IMG/VR virus record: IMGVR_UViG_3300037296_000329
Location: 1-35,241 of that record
DNA length: 35,241 nucleotides
Strand: one strand, 5' to 3'
Origin: a virus
Shown: positions 31,463-35,241 of the stretch, piece after piece
Layout of the letters: each line of letters begins with the position of its first letter
Position numbering within the stretch: the stretch's first letter is position 1
Program-made: the position numbers and the translations under genes
The notes under the pieces: model-generated
Databases searched by the model: none
The model's input: only the letters and a program-made list of their open reading frames with translations
What the model was told of the DNA's origin: nothing

Positions 31463-31856
31463 ACTTGCTGCTTTTGTTACTCAGCGTAACTGTGAACCTT
31501 TTAAATGGGGTAAAAATGATTGTTGCTTATTGATTGCCGATTGGGTGTTGTTTGCAACGGGCAATGATGTTGCAGCTGACTTTAGAGGCGCTTATCGCTC
31601 AAAAACGGGGGCATTTAAACAATTGTTTAAACGCGGTTTAAACGATGTTCAAAGTGTATTTAAAGACCGTTTAAACCCTGAAGTACCGATTGCTTACGCC
31701 CGCCGTGGCGACATTGCATTAGTTGAATTTAATAATGAATATGTGGGCGGCATTGTGACTGTTAACGCGGTGGTATGTGTTGGCGAAAATGGCTTAGTGA
31801 CTTTACCAATCGACACGGTAAAAGCGGTTTACCCATTGGAGCCGCGAAATGTCTAA
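31446..31856 (+). CDS. NlpC/P60-like tail peptidase (DUF6950)
   Basis: A 136-residue protein with FKWGKNDCCLLIADW near residues 18-32, where the catalytic cysteine would lie, and a second segment ARRGDIALVEF at about 79-89, as in DUF6950 tail-tip proteins that cut peptidoglycan at entry. The expected histidine is not evident: IVTVNAVVCV stands where GxH would be, so it may be inactive. Array A6 is encoded inside it (residues 57-77). It overlaps the tip gene by 8 bp. Confidence 0.78.
   Translation: MNANAKLAAFVTQRNCEPFKWGKNDCCLLIADWVLFATGNDVAADFRGAYRSKTGAFKQLFKRGLNDVQSVFKDRLNPEVPIAYARRGDIALVEFNNEYVGGIVTVNAVVCVGENGLVTLPIDTVKAVYPLEPRNV
31614..31675. repeat. TTTAAA 11-bp periodic array A6 (intragenic)
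   Basis: TTTAAA begins at 31614, 31626, 31637, 31659 and 31670, and a one-mismatch TTCAAA at 31648: steps of 12, 11, 11, 11 and 11 bp. It is inside the NlpC-like gene, where it reads as AFKQLFKRGLNDVQSVFKDR. A period of 11 shifts the reading frame at each unit, so the regularity is a DNA, not protein, property. Confidence 0.88.
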
Positions 31857-34800
31857 GGTAGTTGATACAGTTGTAAATGTTGTAGACAGCATATTTGAAG
31901 TAACAGGGCTGGGCGCGCTTTGGGACTCACTATCTCCTGATGTGCCTGAAAAAGATTTAGCAACGCTTGGCCAAGGCTTGCAAAAAGGCATAGACCAACC
32001 CCGCCGTATTACCTTTGGCCGTGACCGCGTTGGCGGTGTTATTGCCCACCAAGCGGAAGTTGAAAAAGGCGGTAAAAAATGGATGCAGTTAATTGTACTG
32101 ATTAATGGTGCCCCCATTGATGCTCTTGAAGAAATATACATTGCTGATAAAAAGCTAACCGATTACCCACGAGAAAGTTGGGATTACTCTTTAAGTGATG
32201 GCCGCCAAACCACCGCTAACGCAAAAGCGGTGGCTAAAATGGCGGGATGGACGAGTGAACATGTTGGTTTTGGCCAAAGCTATCTTTTTATTGAAATGGA
32301 AAATAATCGTGAAGTGTTTGAAGATGGCATAAACGATATGGGCTTTTTAATACGTGGTGCCCGTGTGTGGGACCCAAGAGATACAGCCCAAAACCCTAAT
32401 GATGAGAGCACCTGGCTTTGGAGCCAAAATGCGGTGTTATGCGCCCTGCACTATGTACGTTTTTATGGAGCCCATGAGGTCCCTTTTGAACGTTTACCGT
32501 TACAGTGGTGGATTGCAGCCATTAACGTATGTGATGAAGATGCCGAATTTACCGATGCTGAGGGCGTTGTTACCACCGAGCCGCGCTACACAACCAATGG
32601 TAGTTTTACATTTAGCTCAAAGCCGCTTGAAGTACTAGGCCAGCTTGAAGCCTGTTTCGCGGGTAAAATTTTTAGGCAAATGGGCCAATGGTATGTACGT
32701 GTGGGGGCTTGGTATGGCGAACCGACCTACACCATTAGTGCTGATGATGTACACGGTAACATTAAAATAAAGTGGCATGCTGATTTACGCGATCGTGCGA
32801 ATGTTGTGAGAGCGACGTTTACCGATCCAATGCAAAATTACGACCGTACAGATGCCCCGCCCGTTGTGTCTGCTGGGTATCAAGCTATTGATAATCAGAT
32901 ATTAGAAAAGTCGATTACGTTACCGTTTGTGCGCAGTGGCACGACGGCCCAGCGCCTGGCAACAATCTATTTAGAACAAACCCGGTTAGGTGAAATCGAA
33001 CTGCCGCTTAAGCATAAGGGGTTGGCTGCAGCTGTTGGCCGTACGGTGTATTTAAACCTACCGAGTGAGTCGATAAACAATAAAATATACCGTGTAGTTG
33101 AGCGCCGCTTTAGATTAGACGGCGGCGTGACATTGATGTGCGTTGAAGACGGCCCTGATTTATGGGCTGATAATTTAGTACCTGGTGCGCAAGATTTAAC
33201 GCCAAATAGTGACTATTTAGTGAGTAAGCCACAACCTATTTTTGATGTACGGGTTACGATTGATGGGGACGGCAATGGCATTATTAAATGGAACCACCCT
33301 GCGCCGCTTGCTGTTAATGAATATGATATTGAGTTTATTAATACTGCGGCTGATGAGCAGGTGTTTAAAACCTCTGTTACCTACACCCAAGTAACGATTC
33401 CGAATTTACAACTGGGTGAATACACCGCACGTATTAGTGCTAAAAACATATTTGGACAACGCTCCTTACTTGTAGCTGTGCAATTTAGTGTGCTTACCCC
33501 GACTTTACCTACCGTTTATGTAACTGCAGATTACAACCAAATAACGCTAACTGCTGACATAGCTACAGCAGGTATTGGCACTGCGTTTGAGTGGGAGTTT
33601 TTAGGTACCACAGAAAGTCCGCAAAGCGGTGAGCGTGCGTTGGCGCAAATATACAACCGTATTGGCCTAAAAAGTGAAACTGAGTATAAGTTTAGAGTGC
33701 GCAGCGTTAACCATTTGGGTGCTAGCGCCTGGGTAGATGTTATAGCAAGTACCACGCTTGTGGATTTAACCGAGTTTATTAATGGTGTTGAATTAACTCA
33801 ATTAAGCCCTGATGCGCAAACGCTAATTGAGGATATGAACACGCAAGTTGATCGCTTGCGTCCTGAAACCGAGAACAATTTACCCGATGTAATAGCCCAA
33901 GCAGTAAGTGAGTTAAACCTTGAAAAACAAGCCCGTGTTGATATTGAAAAAGGTGTGTTTGACTTATCTGCAAATTACACTAATTGGCGGCAGGAGTATG
34001 AGCAGCGCCAATTAGGTAATGAGCGTTTAATAGATGCGGCTGTCTATTTTGATCGTGATAGTGGAACAATTGTTAATCGTGCTTTTGCTCATACTGAGAA
34101 TGCGTTTAACGAGGCTACTTTAAAAATTAATGGGGTGAATGCCAGCGTTGCTATACAAGCAAACCGTATAACTCAAAGCGATAAACGTATAAGCCAAGCT
34201 GAAGCTGAGCTTATTGTACAAGCCGGGCAAATTACACAACGCGCTACGTTTAGTGAAATGCAGAGTGAAATAGCTGGGGCTATTGAAGCGTTAAGCCCTG
34301 CTTATAGCTGGCAATTTAATAGTAACAATGAAGGGTTTACAGGTGTTCAAAGCCACAATATACAAGGCTACATTACGGCTCTAGGACAAATTACAGCCCC
34401 TGTAGTAAGTTACTTAGCCGATGAAAACCCAATGTTTAGGTTGCGTGTACGCTTACACTTAGATAAACAATGGTTAGGACAAATTAGTTTTAATAGTGCT
34501 GCCGCTATAATTAATATACCGGCACCTGCGAATAACGAGTGGCAAACGCTGCAAGTTGACGCGACTGGAACGGAAGGTTACACCGGATTAATAACTGCCC
34601 TCGCCTTTAATTTGGGTGAGTGTGATGTCGATTTTATTGAGGTGGGTAAACGTGGCGCTAATGATTTGGCGCTTAATGATATTACAGTTCGCACATCTAG
34701 TTTAGAGAATGATATTAATGCGGGTACGGGTATTATGGCCCAGTACGCGACGACAACGTGGGTGAATGCTTTAGGTTATCAAACGCAATCTAGCGTTAAT

Positions 34801-35241
34801 GAAATACTAGATACCTTTAACACTACGTATAAAGTTAGCGCCACGCTACAAGCCTTCAATGACGCGGGAACGCTTGAAAAAGCCAATAATGCTCAACAGT
34901 TTATTAATGGTGCTGAAGCATACATAAAGAACCAGGTAACGGTTTTTAATGCCGCAGAAGGTGGTATTGATGCACAGGTTTCTAATGTTGAGCAAAAACT
35001 TGATGCAATTGACGGTACGATTAGTCAAAACATAGTTCAAGTTCAAGGCCTTGAACTTGATTTGAAACAGGCGAATTTAAACGATATTTTAAACGCAGCA
35101 AATCAAGTTATTCAAAATCAAGAATTTGCTCAGCAAAATATAAAGCTATCGCTTGCGCAGTCGGCTTTAGAAGCAAAAACAACCACTTTAGAGTCTGTAG
35201 CTAGCCAAACACTAGCGTTAGCAGCGGTGTTTAATAAGAAC
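31849..35241 (+). CDS. Tail tip / host attachment protein (J/TipJ-like), partial
   Basis: The frame begins ATG at 31849 and is open to the end of the window (1131 codons so far, no stop). The N-terminal part is tail-hub like (ITFGRDRVGGVIAHQAEVEKGGKKWMQLIVLINGAPIDALEEIYIAD). Two fibronectin type III-like domains lie at about residues 462-640 (FDVRVTIDGDG, WNHPAPLAVNEYDIEF, YTARISAKNIFGQ; then YKFRVRSVNHLGAS). A coiled-coil and beta region with repeated SxxxEIAGAIEAL, and Q/A/N-rich heptads toward 34200-35241, follow, as in central tail fibres. It recognises the host receptor. The C-terminus is missing from the window. Confidence 0.88.
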   Translation, partial: MSKVVDTVVNVVDSIFEVTGLGALWDSLSPDVPEKDLATLGQGLQKGIDQPRRITFGRDRVGGVIAHQAEVEKGGKKWMQLIVLINGAPIDALEEIYIADKKLTDYPRESWDYSLSDGRQTTANAKAVAKMAGWTSEHVGFGQSYLFIEMENNREVFEDGINDMGFLIRGARVWDPRDTAQNPNDESTWLWSQNAVLCALHYVRFYGAHEVPFERLPLQWWIAAINVCDEDAEFTDAEGVVTTEPRYTTNGSFTFSSKPLEVLGQLEACFAGKIFRQMGQWYVRVGAWYGEPTYTISADDVHGNIKIKWHADLRDRANVVRATFTDPMQNYDRTDAPPVVSAGYQAIDNQILEKSITLPFVRSGTTAQRLATIYLEQTRLGEIELPLKHKGLAAAVGRTVYLNLPSESINNKIYRVVERRFRLDGGVTLMCVEDGPDLWADNLVPGAQDLTPNSDYLVSKPQPIFDVRVTIDGDGNGIIKWNHPAPLAVNEYDIEFINTAADEQVFKTSVTYTQVTIPNLQLGEYTARISAKNIFGQRSLLVAVQFSVLTPTLPTVYVTADYNQITLTADIATAGIGTAFEWEFLGTTESPQSGERALAQIYNRIGLKSETEYKFRVRSVNHLGASAWVDVIASTTLVDLTEFINGVELTQLSPDAQTLIEDMNTQVDRLRPETENNLPDVIAQAVSELNLEKQARVDIEKGVFDLSANYTNWRQEYEQRQLGNERLIDAAVYFDRDSGTIVNRAFAHTENAFNEATLKINGVNASVAIQANRITQSDKRISQAEAELIVQAGQITQRATFSEMQSEIAGAIEALSPAYSWQFNSNNEGFTGVQSHNIQGYITALGQITAPVVSYLADENPMFRLRVRLHLDKQWLGQISFNSAAAIINIPAPANNEWQTLQVDATGTEGYTGLITALAFNLGECDVDFIEVGKRGANDLALNDITVRTSSLENDINAGTGIMAQYATTTWVNALGYQTQSSVNEILDTFNTTYKVSATLQAFNDAGTLEKANNAQQFINGAEAYIKNQVTVFNAAEGGIDAQVSNVEQKLDAIDGTISQNIVQVQGLELDLKQANLNDILNAANQVIQNQEFAQQNIKLSLAQSALEAKTTTLESVASQTLALAAVFNKN

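Noticed and set aside
282-31675. CRISPR interpretation of the repeats
   Set aside because: Units are only 6-8 bp with 3-5 bp between them and no spacers, so they are not CRISPR.
35076-35093. Two TTTAAA units 12 bp apart in the tail-tip gene
   Set aside because: Only two exact copies, off the 11-bp step, near the window end; too weak to count.
1-35241. tRNA or rRNA genes
   Set aside because: I saw no cloverleaf-like or rRNA-like sequence; none can be supported.

Overview
The window is most of a Mu-like transposable phage, probably a prophage, with a siphovirus-type tail of the Pseudomonas B3/D3112 kind. It carries MuA- and MuB-type transposition proteins, a Mor-type activator, a GemA-like protein, Mu-type head genes (DUF1804 small terminase, gp28-like large terminase, DUF935 portal, MuF, protease, capsid) and a tail tube without a sheath gene. 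Base composition (moderately AT-rich), codon style and small-gene content suggest a marine gammaproteobacterium such as Pseudoalteromonas; that host assignment is inference.

Layout. 1-281: no convincing gene, possibly host flank. 350-15054, minus strand: read right to left, Ner-like regulator, early regulators, MuA, MuB, GemA-like, Mor, small zinc-ribbon proteins, then a late block of endolysin, coiled-coil membrane protein, terminases, portal, DUF3164, holin-like protein and MuF. 15170-16067, plus strand: repressor and a zinc-ribbon membrane protein. 16.1-20.3 kb: accessory cargo, including a lipoprotein, a soluble/4-TM gene pair reminiscent of RexAB or Kiwa, small secreted or cryptic ORFs, and a second repressor module (XRE protein plus ImmA/IrrE protease). 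20595-35241, plus strand: protease/scaffold, decoration protein, major capsid, head-tail and tail genes, with one AT-rich moron after the tape measure gene; the tail-tip gene runs off the window.

How it works together. A near-consensus early promoter on the minus strand, whose 17-bp spacer is filled by an 18-bp perfect palindrome, faces the repressor gene; this is the probable lysis/lysogeny switch. Mor would then turn on the leftward late genes. The rightward structural operon starts beside the operators of the second XRE/ImmA module. The head module is therefore split: MuF ends the left block, while the protease and capsid that normally follow it start the right block about 20 kb away.

The most unusual signals are: (1) six arrays of TTTAAA(C) repeated with an 11-bp period and scattered over the phage, one of them inside a coding region where 11 bp cannot come from a codon repeat; (2) a complete -1 frameshift cassette (A AAA AAC, 5-nt spacer, 12-bp stem) in the tail-chaperone gene; (3) the divergent, split architecture; (4) the RexAB/Kiwa-like pair. 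All were read by eye without database searches.
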